Of a DNA stretch of 20,080 nucleotides, positions 6,373 to 14,455 are shown one piece after another. A program made the position numbers and the translations under genes. The DNA is from Candidatus Parvarchaeota archaeon. GTDB lineage: Archaea; Nanobdellota; Nanobdellia; Parvarchaeales; Parvarchaeaceae. The notes beneath the pieces were generated by a model that saw nothing but the letters and a program-made list of their open reading frames with translations, made no database searches and had not been told where the DNA came from. Positions within the stretch are counted from its first letter, which is position 1. Each line of letters begins with the position of its first letter. The stretch lies in contig DAHXLI010000027.1 in the NCBI GenBank assembly GCA_027366075.1, positions 1 through 20,080 of the forward strand. Direction: 5' to 3'.

Positions 6373-7708
6373 ATCTAAAAGAACGTCTTCTCGAATTAAA
6401 ACCTCTATTTCCAGGTCTTCTGGCGAATCTATTTTCGCCCTGGCCAGGTCTTCTAGAATTATAGTCATTTGTTGGTCCATGAGTGGGTCCGCTATGAAAT
6501 CTTCCGCCGCCATAACTTGAACGCGAGTTGCGTCTAGGTCCACCAAAACTTCTGTGCGATGAAAGCTGTTCCACAAAGTTTTCTGCGTCTTTATAAGGTT
6601 CTAGATTAAGCTCAAGTTTGTTCATTTTTATGTTAGCAGAGTGTTCAATCTCGCCGACCATATATCTATCCCTCGGGGAAAAAATACTGAATGCTCGCCC
6701 CTCCGTGCCCATTCTCGCCGATCTGCCGACCCTATGTACGTATACAGCAGGGTCTTCGGAAGTGTCAAAGTTTATTATGTCTGACACGTCGGTTATATCT
6801 AATCCTCGTGCAGCAACGTTTGTAGCTATTAGAAATTGCGTGCCTTTCCTGAAATCGGATAAAGAGTATTCTCTCCTCGCCTGGCTTAATCCACCATGCA
6901 TTAACGTCGCATCAAAATTATTTTTCTTAAGAAGCTCGTAAAGGGTGTCTGCGGCTCTTTGAGTCTCTGTAAATATTATCGCCTTTGTCGGCTTGTATTC
7001 GCTTATGTAAGCGAGTAATATAGAGAACTTTTCTCTTCCACCAGAGATTACATAATAGTGCGTTATCGTGCTTACCGTCACTTCTTCCTCTTTTCCTACA
7101 CTGAGATAGACCGGATCACGCATGTAACCTTGAGCTATGTGGACGATCGGTTTAGGCATCGTAGCTGAGAAGAGCAGCATTTGTTTATTTTTCGGTAGCC
7201 GAGACATTATGTACGTTATATCGTCTATAAAACCCATATCAAACATAGTGTCCGCTTCGTCAAGTACCAGAATTCTGAATCTGTCGGTTTTTAATTCACC
7301 TTGTTTCATCAAATCTATTAGCCTCCCAGGCGTGCCTACGACTATGTTAACTCCGCTTCTAAGACTTCGTATCTGCACATTCATTGAAGCGCCCCCATAA
7401 ACCGTGGCTATCCCAAGTCCAGCTTCGCCGGCTATACCTTCGGCCATATTTGCAACTTGAAGAGCCAGCTCTCGCGTTGGCGTTATTATAAGTACCGCGT
7501 TGTTCTCATTTCTCTGGACTAGTTGAGTTATCGGTATGAGAAAAGCGCCGGTCTTACCAGTGCCAGTTTTTGCCCTTACAACTACGTCTTTACCAGAAAG
7601 GACGACAGGTATCGCTTCTTTTTGTACATCCGTTGGTTCTGAAAAGTTGACTTTTTTTAATGCAGAAAGAAGTTCTGGTTTCAAATTCATTGATTCAAAT
7701 TCGCTCAT
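6371..7708 (-). CDS. DEAD-box ATP-dependent RNA helicase with RG-rich tail
   Basis: It unwinds RNA duplexes with ATP in the cytoplasm, probably in ribosome assembly or RNA turnover. The motifs are in the canonical order: Q-motif Gln29 (DVQKEAIP), motif I AKTGTGKT at 46-53, Ia PTRELALQ at 77-84, TPGRL at 126-130, motif II DEAD at 150-153, motif III SAT at 181-183, motif V ATNVAARGLDI at 295-305 and motif VI HRVGRSAR at 325-332. Residues 386-445 form a disordered tail rich in Arg, Gly, Ser and Asn (SFGGPRRNSRSSYGGG and similar), like the RGG tails that bind RNA. The ATG at 7708 is chosen: homology starts there (MSEFESMNLK), a TATA-like element lies 32 nt upstream, and a longer frame up to 7816 would run into the neighbouring divergent gene. 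The product is 445 residues. Confidence 0.93.
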   Translation of the reverse strand: MSEFESMNLKPELLSALKKVNFSEPTDVQKEAIPVVLSGKDVVVRAKTGTGKTGAFLIPITQLVQRNENNAVLIITPTRELALQVANMAEGIAGEAGLGIATVYGGASMNVQIRSLRSGVNIVVGTPGRLIDLMKQGELKTDRFRILVLDEADTMFDMGFIDDITYIMSRLPKNKQMLLFSATMPKPIVHIAQGYMRDPVYLSVGKEEEVTVSTITHYYVISGGREKFSILLAYISEYKPTKAIIFTETQRAADTLYELLKKNNFDATLMHGGLSQARREYSLSDFRKGTQFLIATNVAARGLDITDVSDIINFDTSEDPAVYVHRVGRSARMGTEGRAFSIFSPRDRYMVGEIEHSANIKMNKLELNLEPYKDAENFVEQLSSHRSFGGPRRNSRSSYGGGRFHSGPTHGPTNDYNSRRPGQGENRFARRPGNRGFNSRRRSFR

Positions 7709-7735
7709 AATATATTTAACATTAAAGGATACAGA

Positions 7736-7776
7736 GTATTTATGCATGTTTTTTCTATACAGATTAGTTTTTATTT
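7736..7776. promoter_or_regulatory. Divergent promoters for the helicase and the ABC exporter
   Basis: On the minus strand GCATAAATAC (7736-7745) lies about 32 nt before the helicase ATG at 7708. On the plus strand TTTTTATTT (7768-7776) lies 24 nt before the ABC ATPase ATG at 7796. Neither gene shows a Shine-Dalgarno sequence. Confidence 0.4.
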
Positions 7777-7795
7777 CCTTAAAACAACAAAATAA

Positions 7796-8743
7796 ATGAG
7801 TATGTCGTCTATACAAGCAATAGGTCTAACGAAGAAATATGGTTCTTTTACTGCCTTATCGAATCTTAATATAAAGATAGAAGGCGCGAAATGCGTAGGA
7901 TTCTTGGGGCCCAACGGCGCTGGAAAAACTACGACTTTAAAGCTATTTACAGACATGATTATGCCCACAAACGGGCAGGCGTTGATAAACGGAATAAATG
8001 TCCATAAAGAAAAGAAAAGAGCGCTAGCCTCGGTCGGTGCACTGATTGAAACACCACAAATCTACCCCTCATTAACGACAAGGGAAGCCCTATCAATGGT
8101 CGCAGAAATAAAAGGAGTACCTCATAACGCTCTAGAAAAAAGTGTAAGGGAAGTCGTTGATAAAGTAAAGATGCAGGTCTGGCTAGACAAAAAAGTAGGT
8201 AAGATGTCAAAAGGAATGCAACAGAGAATAAATATCGCCGCTGCTCTTTTAGGCGACCCTGACGTAGTACTTCTCGATGAGCCCACTTCTGGGCTTGACC
8301 CTAGAGGCATGAGCGAAGTAAGGGACATAATAAAGAAGCTAAAGAAGGAAAACCGACTGATATTCATGAGTTCACACATCCTTAGCGAAGTTTCCGAGAT
8401 GTGCGATGAAGTCGCTATGATAGATCATGGGAAATTATTGGCGTACGGGCCAATCGAAGATATAGTGTCCAGATTTGCAGATAAGCACGCAGGTATAGTT
8501 GAAATATCGGTAATTAAATCCCTTCAGGATAGCACTCTAAAAAGAATAAGAAAAATAGAAGGCATACGAGGTTTAGAAAAGCTGGATGCAAGAAGATTCA
8601 ATTTAAGGTTATCTGGAGGAATAGAAACACAGCAGATGGTGTTGGCAAGGTTGGTAAAGCTCAATGTGGGGCTAATAGGTTTCAAACCTTCTTCATCGGC
8701 ATTAGAAGAAACTTATCTTAACGTTTTTAAGGAAACGGTATAA
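7796..8743 (+). CDS. ABC-2 type exporter, ATP-binding protein
   Basis: This is the ATPase of a drug- or lipid-type ABC exporter at the inner face of the membrane. The 315 residues contain Walker A GPNGAGKT at 38-45, signature MSKGMQQR at 137-144, Walker B VVLLDE at 157-162 with the D-loop SGLD, and the switch His194 in SSHILSE. The usual Q-loop Gln is replaced by the IETPQIYPSLT arrangement (residues 84-94), common in the bacitracin/daunorubicin (BcrA/DrrA) branch. Residues from about 225 on are the C-terminal domain typical of this branch. The permease follows after 1 nt, so the two are one operon. A second ATG at 7802 is also possible as the start. The substrate cannot be told from sequence. 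Confidence 0.9.
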   Translation: MSMSSIQAIGLTKKYGSFTALSNLNIKIEGAKCVGFLGPNGAGKTTTLKLFTDMIMPTNGQALINGINVHKEKKRALASVGALIETPQIYPSLTTREALSMVAEIKGVPHNALEKSVREVVDKVKMQVWLDKKVGKMSKGMQQRINIAAALLGDPDVVLLDEPTSGLDPRGMSEVRDIIKKLKKENRLIFMSSHILSEVSEMCDEVAMIDHGKLLAYGPIEDIVSRFADKHAGIVEISVIKSLQDSTLKRIRKIEGIRGLEKLDARRFNLRLSGGIETQQMVLARLVKLNVGLIGFKPSSSALEETYLNVFKETV

Positions 8744-8744
8744 A

Positions 8745-9602
8745 ATGGAAAAATTAAATCTTGGAAGGAGAAATGTTGTACCTGTTGGCGTCAGGCAGAT
8801 GCTAATAATGACTAGATACACCTTTTTGGATTATTTCAGGTCAAGAAGATTCTTTGTACTCTTTATAATTGCGTTGGCGATAGGGCTACTACTTACGGGC
8901 GTTGTAGGGTATTTCAAGCCAGCAGGCTTTCTTGCCTCAGTTTTATCCTTCTATTCTAGCTGGTGGGGAATGTCAGTAACCTTTATAGTTATACTTTCAG
9001 CAGTATTCTTCGGCGGTGATGCCATTTCTGGCGAATTTCAGAATAAAACCGGATATTTTTTAGTAGGTAATCCAATAAGACGCACATCCATATATATCGG
9101 AAAGTATTTGGCGGCATTTTTAGCTTCTATTATAATTCTTGCGATATTTACTGCGATAACCTTAGGAAACGGACTTTATTATTTCGGTTCTGGAGGCGTA
9201 CCCTACCAGTTTGTCGAATCCTTCCTTCTCGCAATCTTGTACATAGCATCAGCGTTGGGGTTAACCTTCTTTTTTAGTTCTCTTTTCAAGAGCAGTACAA
9301 TGTCGATATTAACTACAATAATCTTGTTACTTTTTGTATTTTCTCTAGTGCAGACTTTAGTAGCGACTCTTGCAAATATCCAGCCAACATTTATCCTTAC
9401 CTATGGCGCACAGGTTATCTCAAATGTGCTTTCATCTACGTATCCAGCAGCCGTCACAACTTCATCGGCCGGGCCTGGCTCTCATTTTACACTTACTACA
9501 TATAATGTCGGGTTCTATGAAGGCATCGCAATAATGCTCGCATACTTTGCTGCCACTTCAATCGCAGGGCTTTTAATTTTCGAGAGAAAAGAGTTCACTT
9601 AA
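8745..9602 (+). CDS. ABC-2 type exporter, permease
   Basis: This 285-residue protein is the membrane half of the ABC exporter encoded just upstream. After a polar N-terminus it has about six hydrophobic segments: around residues 36-56, 72-92, 120-142, 160-178, 186-206 and 260-278. The segment GGDAISGEFQNKTGYFLVGNPIRR between helices 2 and 3 is the typical ABC-2 loop (ISGE...) that contacts the ATPase. RSRRFF near residue 33 fits the cytoplasmic edge of the first helix. The start codon lies 1 nt after the ATPase stop, which implies coupled expression. A poorly hydrophobic stretch rich in Ser, Thr, Gly and Pro at about 230-255 is probably an outside loop. Confidence 0.85.
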   Translation: MEKLNLGRRNVVPVGVRQMLIMTRYTFLDYFRSRRFFVLFIIALAIGLLLTGVVGYFKPAGFLASVLSFYSSWWGMSVTFIVILSAVFFGGDAISGEFQNKTGYFLVGNPIRRTSIYIGKYLAAFLASIIILAIFTAITLGNGLYYFGSGGVPYQFVESFLLAILYIASALGLTFFFSSLFKSSTMSILTTIILLLFVFSLVQTLVATLANIQPTFILTYGAQVISNVLSSTYPAAVTTSSAGPGSHFTLTTYNVGFYEGIAIMLAYFAATSIAGLLIFERKEFT

Positions 9603-9634
9603 AATATATCAGTAAATATACCTTACTATAATTT

Positions 9635-11104
9635 ATGCATGATACTTCAGAAGGAAAAGAAAATAAAAATGAGAATATTATCCTAGCAATAATCGTGCTA
9701 GGGACCATGATGGCTGCAATAGACAGCACGATAGTACTTCTAGCTTTCCCTACGATAGTGAGCGGGCTGCATTCAAATTTTTTAAATATAATTTGGGTAA
9801 TCCTTGTTTACCTTTTGGTAGTTACGATTTTTACTACGCAGCTTGGTAGAATTGGTGACATATTCGGCCGCGCACACATATTCAATTTAGGCTTTCTTAT
9901 CTTCGCAATAAGTTCCTTTATGTGCGCACTAGCTAACACAGACGTATTTTTGATAGTTTCTAGGGGCATACAAGCAATCGGCGGCGCCATGATGGCTGCG
10001 AATGGCGGTGCTATAATCGCAGATACCTTTGAACCACAAAGAAGAGGTCGTGCCTTTGGATTTGTTTCTCTAGGTTGGACTGTGGGGGCCACACTTGGGA
10101 TAGTTCTGGGGGGTGTTATAACGACTTTTCTTGGCTGGAGATATATATTTTTTATAAACGTCCCCATAGGCATATTTGCGTTCATATTAGGATGGAAATA
10201 TCTTATTGATAATAAGAAGTTCCAAAGCAAATTAGACTTACGCGGCATGTTGCTTTTTGGTGCGGCGATGTCATTGATCTCCTATGGCGCAATAAACTCT
10301 ATAGCGAGCATTCTCTCTGCAACAGATATATTAATGATATTGTTTGGATTTATCGCATTAGCGGCATTCATATTTTTAGAACTACGTACGGAAAGTCCAA
10401 TGTTAGATTTACGCCAATTTAAAAACAGAGTACTTAGGTCCAGTCTTCTAGCCGCCTTCTTCCAAAGTCTAGGTTATCTGGCGATAGTCTTCCTTATAAT
10501 AATGTATATGCAAGGGATACGCGGCTTATCACCATTGGATGCGTCTATTATACTTATACCCGGTTATGTAGTAGGAAGTTCTCTTGCCCCGATAATGGGA
10601 AAACTTTCTGATAAAGTTGGATCTAGAGAAATAGCTACTATAGGCATAATCTTTATGTGTATTGCCATACTAATTTATCTTATTCTGAATTCTACGGTTC
10701 CTTCCTTTATTTGGATAATAATCGCAGCTTCCATAGCGTCTGGCGTCGGCTCTGCGATGTTTTTCCCTGCTAATAACCGTGCGGTTATGGCAAACGCGCA
10801 AATCGGGTCATATGGATCTACAAATGGGCTTTTGAGGACAATGAGTTCCTTAGGTATAATGTTTAGTTTTGTACTTGTAATTTCTATAGCAGCTTATGCA
10901 ATACCACGATCGACAGCATTTGAGATATTTATAGGAAGCAGTTCCCTAATAGGAAATGTTTCCAATGCGTTTATGTCGGGTATATATGCTGCGCTTTATG
11001 TTTCACTAGCCATACTTGTTGTAGCGGGGGTGTTGTCTGCCATACGCGGAAAAGAAGATATCCAGCAAAGTTTGTTCCAAGGGAATAAAGATTCCAAAAA
11101 ATAA
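9635..11104 (+). CDS. MFS multidrug exporter, DHA2 (14-TM, EmrB/QacA-like)
   Basis: A proton-driven drug exporter of 489 residues with about 14 hydrophobic helices. Helix 1 carries the DHA2 mark AAIDSTIVLLAFPTI with its membrane Asp. The loop between helices 2 and 3 is motif A (GRIGDIFGRAHIF). Helix 4 has the Arg of motif B (SRGIQAIGGAMM), and helix 5 has the motif-C-like LGIVLGGVI. WRYIFFINVPIG is also typical of the family. The gene lies 32 nt after the ABC permease. The gap holds two AT-rich TATA-like stretches (AAATATATC, 9602-9610, and GTAAATATAC, 9611-9620), so it may have its own promoter while still being part of an export cluster. Its end is 7 nt from the stop of the convergent SWIM gene. 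Substrate unknown. Confidence 0.92.
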   Translation: MHDTSEGKENKNENIILAIIVLGTMMAAIDSTIVLLAFPTIVSGLHSNFLNIIWVILVYLLVVTIFTTQLGRIGDIFGRAHIFNLGFLIFAISSFMCALANTDVFLIVSRGIQAIGGAMMAANGGAIIADTFEPQRRGRAFGFVSLGWTVGATLGIVLGGVITTFLGWRYIFFINVPIGIFAFILGWKYLIDNKKFQSKLDLRGMLLFGAAMSLISYGAINSIASILSATDILMILFGFIALAAFIFLELRTESPMLDLRQFKNRVLRSSLLAAFFQSLGYLAIVFLIIMYMQGIRGLSPLDASIILIPGYVVGSSLAPIMGKLSDKVGSREIATIGIIFMCIAILIYLILNSTVPSFIWIIIAASIASGVGSAMFFPANNRAVMANAQIGSYGSTNGLLRTMSSLGIMFSFVLVISIAAYAIPRSTAFEIFIGSSSLIGNVSNAFMSGIYAALYVSLAILVVAGVLSAIRGKEDIQQSLFQGNKDSKK

Positions 11105-11111
11105 TATAAAA

Positions 11112-11426
11112 TTATCGCTTTTGATTGAATTTATCGGAATTTCTAATGTAAACGTTCCTTAGTTTCAAGATATGTTTGCAAGGGTTACCGAAATATTTAT
11201 ATGCTTCACAATCACAGTTACCGTAAATAAGATTTTTAGACGCAGACTCATACTCTGCGTGAACTGTGTGAAAAAATCCGGCTTCGGATTCGCTTTCTAC
11301 GTATCCCGTAATGTCAAGTTTTCGACCCGTAGATATGAAACCGTAAATCTTGACGTCTTTTGCCTTTGATTCTATTATCGGATCGCCTACTAATTCTTCA
11401 AGTCTTAAAAAACGTGAACTTTCCAT
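11112..11426 (-). CDS. Small SWIM zinc-finger protein
   Basis: A 104-residue protein whose C-terminal half is a SWIM zinc finger: Cys71, Cys73, Cys83 and His85 in CDCEAYKYFGNPCKHILKLR (CxC-x9-CxH). SWIM domains bind DNA, RNA or protein. Stand-alone archaeal versions of this size are common and their role is mostly unknown; some are linked to recombination factors. Residues 1-65 look like a small beta-rich domain and contain no other motif that I recognise. The ATG is supported by a TATA box 27 nt upstream. The gene is divergent from the DUF981-like gene and convergent with the MFS exporter. Confidence 0.85.
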   Translation of the reverse strand: MESSRFLRLEELVGDPIIESKAKDVKIYGFISTGRKLDITGYVESESEAGFFHTVHAEYESASKNLIYGNCDCEAYKYFGNPCKHILKLRNVYIRNSDKFNQKR

Positions 11427-11447
11427 TCACCCATAACACCTTTCTAG

Positions 11448-11457
11448 TTTTTATATC
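11448..11457 (-). promoter_or_regulatory. TATA box of the SWIM gene
   Basis: The minus strand reads GATATAAAAA, centred about 27 nt before the ATG at 11426. This is one of the best consensus matches in the window and implies a leaderless mRNA. Confidence 0.55.
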
Positions 11458-11492
11458 TTTAAAACGCGGTAATTTTATGGAGAGTAGAAAAG

Positions 11493-11500
11493 CATAAAAG
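11493..11500 (+). promoter_or_regulatory. TATA box of the DUF981-like gene
   Basis: CATAAAAG is centred about 26 nt before the ATG at 11522. There is no Shine-Dalgarno sequence, which is consistent with leaderless translation. Confidence 0.45.
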
Positions 11501-11521
11501 TATTAAACAACATTAATAGTT

Positions 11522-12136
11522 ATGGTTTTTGTAGACGAATTAGCCTTTTATCTGTTTTCTCTAGCGTTTTCATCGCTTATACTCGCTTACTTTATGTCTG
11601 AAATGTATTTTGCGTACAGGAAAAATGATATGGATATACGTTCGAGATTGGAAGGTCTTTCTATGCCTATCGGATTGATGGGAGGATACTTGCTTGTAAC
11701 GGGAGTAGTCTCTCAATTTATATGGTCGCTGCCAGGAGCTTATGATATTCTATTTTTTGATCCGCTCGTATCTTTCGGTTTAATACTAGCAGGACTTTCG
11801 CTATCGATAAGATACAAAACTGCGACACGTTACATCGGGTTTCTTGCACTACTTTTTGGGGTGATGACGATATTATACGGTGTAAATGCATATTTAATAG
11901 GACTTTCTGAAGCGCCTTTAGAAGTATTGATACTTTTTGTAATATTTGGCGGGGCGGCTATAATGACATATCCAGCTACATACATAATGGACAGGTTCCC
12001 AAAATCAAAAAGAGGTATGAAGCTAAGCTACCGCGCCGTCCTCGTCACGCTGTGGATATTATTAATAGCGGGTGGACTTTTAGCCTTTACCATAGGCGGA
12101 ATGGCACTGCCCGGGCATTTGGCAACTCCACCATAG
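11522..12136 (+). CDS. Multi-pass membrane protein, DUF981-like
   Basis: A 204-residue integral membrane protein with about six hydrophobic segments. The segment FIWSLPGAYDILFFDPLVSFGLILAG (about residues 66-91) resembles the WPLPGSYNILFGDP region that I recall for the archaeal DUF981 family of unknown function. Charged loops are short: RKNDMDIRSRLEG after helix 1 and DRFPKSKRGMK before the last helix. The second segment has GLMGGYLLVTGV. Nothing suggests an enzyme active site. It is divergent from the SWIM gene; the thioesterase-PrpB operon starts 68 nt downstream with its own TATA box. The family name comes from remembered motifs; the function is unknown. Confidence 0.7.
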   Translation: MVFVDELAFYLFSLAFSSLILAYFMSEMYFAYRKNDMDIRSRLEGLSMPIGLMGGYLLVTGVVSQFIWSLPGAYDILFFDPLVSFGLILAGLSLSIRYKTATRYIGFLALLFGVMTILYGVNAYLIGLSEAPLEVLILFVIFGGAAIMTYPATYIMDRFPKSKRGMKLSYRAVLVTLWILLIAGGLLAFTIGGMALPGHLATPP

Positions 12137-12172
12137 TTGGTTCAAAATATAAGCGCTTTCGTATACGATTAA

Positions 12173-12184
12173 TTTTATATTATA
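12173..12184 (+). promoter_or_regulatory. TATA box of the thioesterase-prpB operon
   Basis: TTTTATATTATA is centred 27 nt before the ATG at 12205 but only about 9 nt before the in-frame ATG at 12187. If other genes here are a guide, the spacing favours 12205 as the start codon. Confidence 0.5.
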
Positions 12185-12204
12185 CAATGAGTATTATAGA
12201 TAAT

Positions 12205-12678
12205 ATGAAGCAACTGGAAGAAAGTCTCCAAGAGAAATACGCGCCAAATAGTATTTGTTTTGGATGCGGCCCTAAAAATAAAAACGGTTTTAAACTTAAG
12301 AGTATAATCAGAGGCGACAGCGTAGTGGCTGATTTTAAACCGAAAGAATATTATCACGCATTCAAAGGATATTTGGGTGGGGGCGCAATGTCGGTCATTC
12401 TTGATTGCCATAGTAATTGGTCTGCAGCGTATTATATAATGAAGAACCGTGGTGAAGATAAGATCCCTCCAACAGTAACTGCTCAATATACAGTTACCTT
12501 TCTAAAACCTACGCCAATGGGCGTAAAACTGCAACTTAAGGCGAAGTGCATAAATGTTTATAATAATAAAGCTGAAATAGAAACTGAATTAAGTGCAAAC
12601 GGAGAAGTAACCGCTAAGGCAACAGGACTTTTTGTCGCAATCAAAGAAGGACATCCAGCGTATAGCAGATGGAGTTAA
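12205..12678 (+). CDS. Hot-dog fold thioesterase (PaaI-like)
   Basis: A 157-residue protein of the hot-dog superfamily, which usually splits acyl-CoA into acid and CoA. CFGCGPKNKNGFKLK at residues 18-32 is the typical N-terminal signature of the PaaI-like group (CFGCGxxNPxGL). HAFKGYLGGGAMSVILD at 51-67 is the active-site region: the Gly-rich start of the central helix, with Asp67 where many members keep their catalytic acid. The later strands TAQYTVTFLKPTPMG and ATGLFVAI complete the fold. The frame opens far upstream inside the preceding gene. The TATA box argues for ATG 12205; ATG 12187 is the alternative. prpB begins 3 nt after the stop, so the two are co-transcribed. A role in clearing or releasing a CoA ester of the methylcitrate route is possible (inference). 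Confidence 0.82.
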   Translation: MKQLEESLQEKYAPNSICFGCGPKNKNGFKLKSIIRGDSVVADFKPKEYYHAFKGYLGGGAMSVILDCHSNWSAAYYIMKNRGEDKIPPTVTAQYTVTFLKPTPMGVKLQLKAKCINVYNNKAEIETELSANGEVTAKATGLFVAIKEGHPAYSRWS

Positions 12679-12681
12679 ATT

Positions 12682-13548
12682 ATGTCCGAAAAGAAAATAA
12701 ATAAACTTAATCTTATATTAAAAGAAAGCTTCCTTTCCATCCCAGGGGTTTTTAATCCATTTACGGCATTGCTTGCTAAGAAAGCCGGGTTCAAAGCAAT
12801 TTACCTGTCCGGTGGCGCGCTTACTTCTTCATTAGGGATACCTGATATAGGGCTGCTAACTCTTGATGAAGTAGTCGACACCGCCAAAAAAATAAAGGCG
12901 ATAGTCGAGCTCCCGCTGATAGTAGATATTGATACCGGGTTTGGTGAACCGATAAATGTTTACAGGGCAGTTAAGGCACTTGAAGTTGCAGGGGCTGATG
13001 CGATTCACATAGAGGACCAACGCCTGCCTAAGAGATGTGGGCATCTCGACGGCAAGGAGGTTGTAGACGCAGGAGATATGGTCAAAAAAATAAGGGCGGC
13101 GATAAAAGCACGAAAAGAAATGTTAATAATAGCTAGAACCGATGCCCGTGCGGTAAATGGACTCGAAGACGCAATTAAAAGAGCGAATTTGTATGTAAAA
13201 GCCGGCGCTGATATGATCTTCCCCGAAGCTTTAGTATCAGAAAAAGAATTTACGGAATTTTCAAAAGCGGTCCATGCTCCTTTGCTTGCGAACATGACTG
13301 AATTTGGCAAGACGCCTTATATAAACGCCTCGACTTTCCAAAAAATGGGTTATAAGTGCGTGATATTTCCCGTTACCGCTTTTAGAGCTGGTGCTAAAGC
13401 CATGGAAAAGACATTTGATGCAATCGCGAAAGATGGCACACAAGTAAACATACTAAGCGATCTTATGACTCGTAGCGAACAATATGACGTAATAAACTAT
13501 TCTTTTTATCAAAATCTAGATAAAGATCTAGGCAGCGACAATAAATGA
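12682..13548 (+). CDS. prpB: 2-methylisocitrate lyase family protein
   Basis: It belongs to the isocitrate lyase/PEP mutase superfamily and probably splits 2-methylisocitrate into pyruvate and succinate, the last step of the methylcitrate route. The 288-residue length suits PrpB. Key parts are YLSGGALTSSLGIPDIGLLT at 41-60, the metal-binding VDIDTGFGEP at 81-90 with Asp82 and Asp84, IHIEDQ at 108-113 and the catalytic loop KRCGH at 117-121 with Cys119. The loop Cys marks true isocitrate/methylisocitrate lyases and argues against a PEP mutase or phosphonopyruvate hydrolase. IARTDARAVNGLEDAI and MTEFGKTP are also typical. The start is 3 nt after the thioesterase stop. PrpD, which makes the preceding intermediate, is encoded 0.9 kb away on the other strand. 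A related C4-C6 acid lyase is the main alternative. Confidence 0.88.
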   Translation: MSEKKINKLNLILKESFLSIPGVFNPFTALLAKKAGFKAIYLSGGALTSSLGIPDIGLLTLDEVVDTAKKIKAIVELPLIVDIDTGFGEPINVYRAVKALEVAGADAIHIEDQRLPKRCGHLDGKEVVDAGDMVKKIRAAIKARKEMLIIARTDARAVNGLEDAIKRANLYVKAGADMIFPEALVSEKEFTEFSKAVHAPLLANMTEFGKTPYINASTFQKMGYKCVIFPVTAFRAGAKAMEKTFDAIAKDGTQVNILSDLMTRSEQYDVINYSFYQNLDKDLGSDNK

Positions 13549-13572
13549 TTCTCTCGGCATCGAAATACAAAG

Positions 13573-13584
13573 TTTATATTTAAA
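13573..13584 (+). promoter_or_regulatory. TATA box of the ComA-like gene
   Basis: TTTATATTTAAA is centred about 24 nt before the ATG at 13602. It is close to the archaeal consensus and sets 13602, rather than the upstream TTG at 13587, as the start. Confidence 0.55.
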
Positions 13585-13601
13585 ATTTGATTTATTCTAT
13601 T

Positions 13602-14453
13602 ATGTTCGGTTCTAAACAAAAACCATTTGATTTCGTTACTACAAGAAAACCGCACGAAAAACCAAGAACAAGCGGCATAACCGAAATACGTGGTCCATAT
13701 TATTCGGTCGTAACAGCAGATTATCTAAAGTCTCTGCTTGATGACTGGGGAGAGTACATAGATGGAATGAAGTTCGCCGGCGGTTCCTTCAGCTTATTAA
13801 CAGAAACCAAATTAAAAGAATATATAAAGATATGCCATGATTATGACGTTTTCGTAGACACTGGGGGGTGGATAGAAAGAGTTCTTGTAGACGGAAAGGC
13901 GACAGTTGATAATTATATAACAAAATGCAAAGAGCTAGGGATAGATGTTGTAGAAGTTTCGAGTGGCATGGCACCAGAGGTGATGAGCATGGCTCTCGAA
14001 GAGAAGATCGCGCTCGTTAGAAAAATAAGCCAGACTGGGCTTGAGCCAAAACCTGAAGTGTCTCTTATGGTGGGCGCAGGAGGGGGCACCCATAGAACAG
14101 GTTACGAAGAAGATATGATCTACCGAGATTTGGAGGATTTTATAAAAGAGACTAAGACATACCTAGAAGCCGGAGCAAAAATCGTGATGATCGAATCAGA
14201 AGGCATAACAGAAGATCTGCCCCCAGAGAAGTGGAGAACCGACGTTATAAAAAGACTACTAGATGAATTTGGCTACGAAAGACTGATGTTCGAAGCTTCG
14301 GATCCGCCGGTTTTCAAATGGTATCTTAAGAATGTAAGCAATAATGTTAATCTCTTTATAGATCATTCACAGATAGTGGAGTTCAGCGCTTGGAGATATG
14401 GGCTTTGGGGAGATAAAGACATCTGGAAAGGCAAAGCCATTTCTTACAAGTAA
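13602..14453 (+). CDS. ComA-like (phosphosulfolactate synthase family) protein
   Basis: The 283-residue product is a TIM-barrel protein of the ComA/HSA32 family. True ComA adds sulfite to phosphoenolpyruvate to make phosphosulfolactate for coenzyme M. Family features are RTSGITEIRGP near the start, YIDGMKFAGGSFSLL, the FVDTGGWIERVL strand-turn, LGIDVVEVSSGM, EAGAKIVMIESEGITE, FEASDPPVFKWYLK and the C-terminal NLFIDHSQIVEFSAWRYGLWGD. The segment around residues 156-164 reads MVGAGGGTH where classical ComA has EVGKK, so the conserved Lys is not visible at that position. This fits a divergent subfamily that I recall from fungi, some bacteria and archaea whose activity is unclear. It lies 53 nt after prpB with its own TATA box, and its stop is 2 nt from that of the convergent prpD-like gene. 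Calling it a coenzyme M enzyme would be unsafe. Confidence 0.75.
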   Translation: MFGSKQKPFDFVTTRKPHEKPRTSGITEIRGPYYSVVTADYLKSLLDDWGEYIDGMKFAGGSFSLLTETKLKEYIKICHDYDVFVDTGGWIERVLVDGKATVDNYITKCKELGIDVVEVSSGMAPEVMSMALEEKIALVRKISQTGLEPKPEVSLMVGAGGGTHRTGYEEDMIYRDLEDFIKETKTYLEAGAKIVMIESEGITEDLPPEKWRTDVIKRLLDEFGYERLMFEASDPPVFKWYLKNVSNNVNLFIDHSQIVEFSAWRYGLWGDKDIWKGKAISYK

Positions 14454-14455
14454 GA

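Noticed and set aside
6343..6576. Minus-strand 77-codon acidic frame inside the helicase gene
   Set aside because: It is a shifted reading of the helicase's Arg/Gly-rich tail; the helicase frame is clearly the coding one.
13587..13601. Upstream TTG start for the ComA-like gene
   Set aside because: The TATA box at 13573-13584 is too close to it and fits the ATG at 13602.
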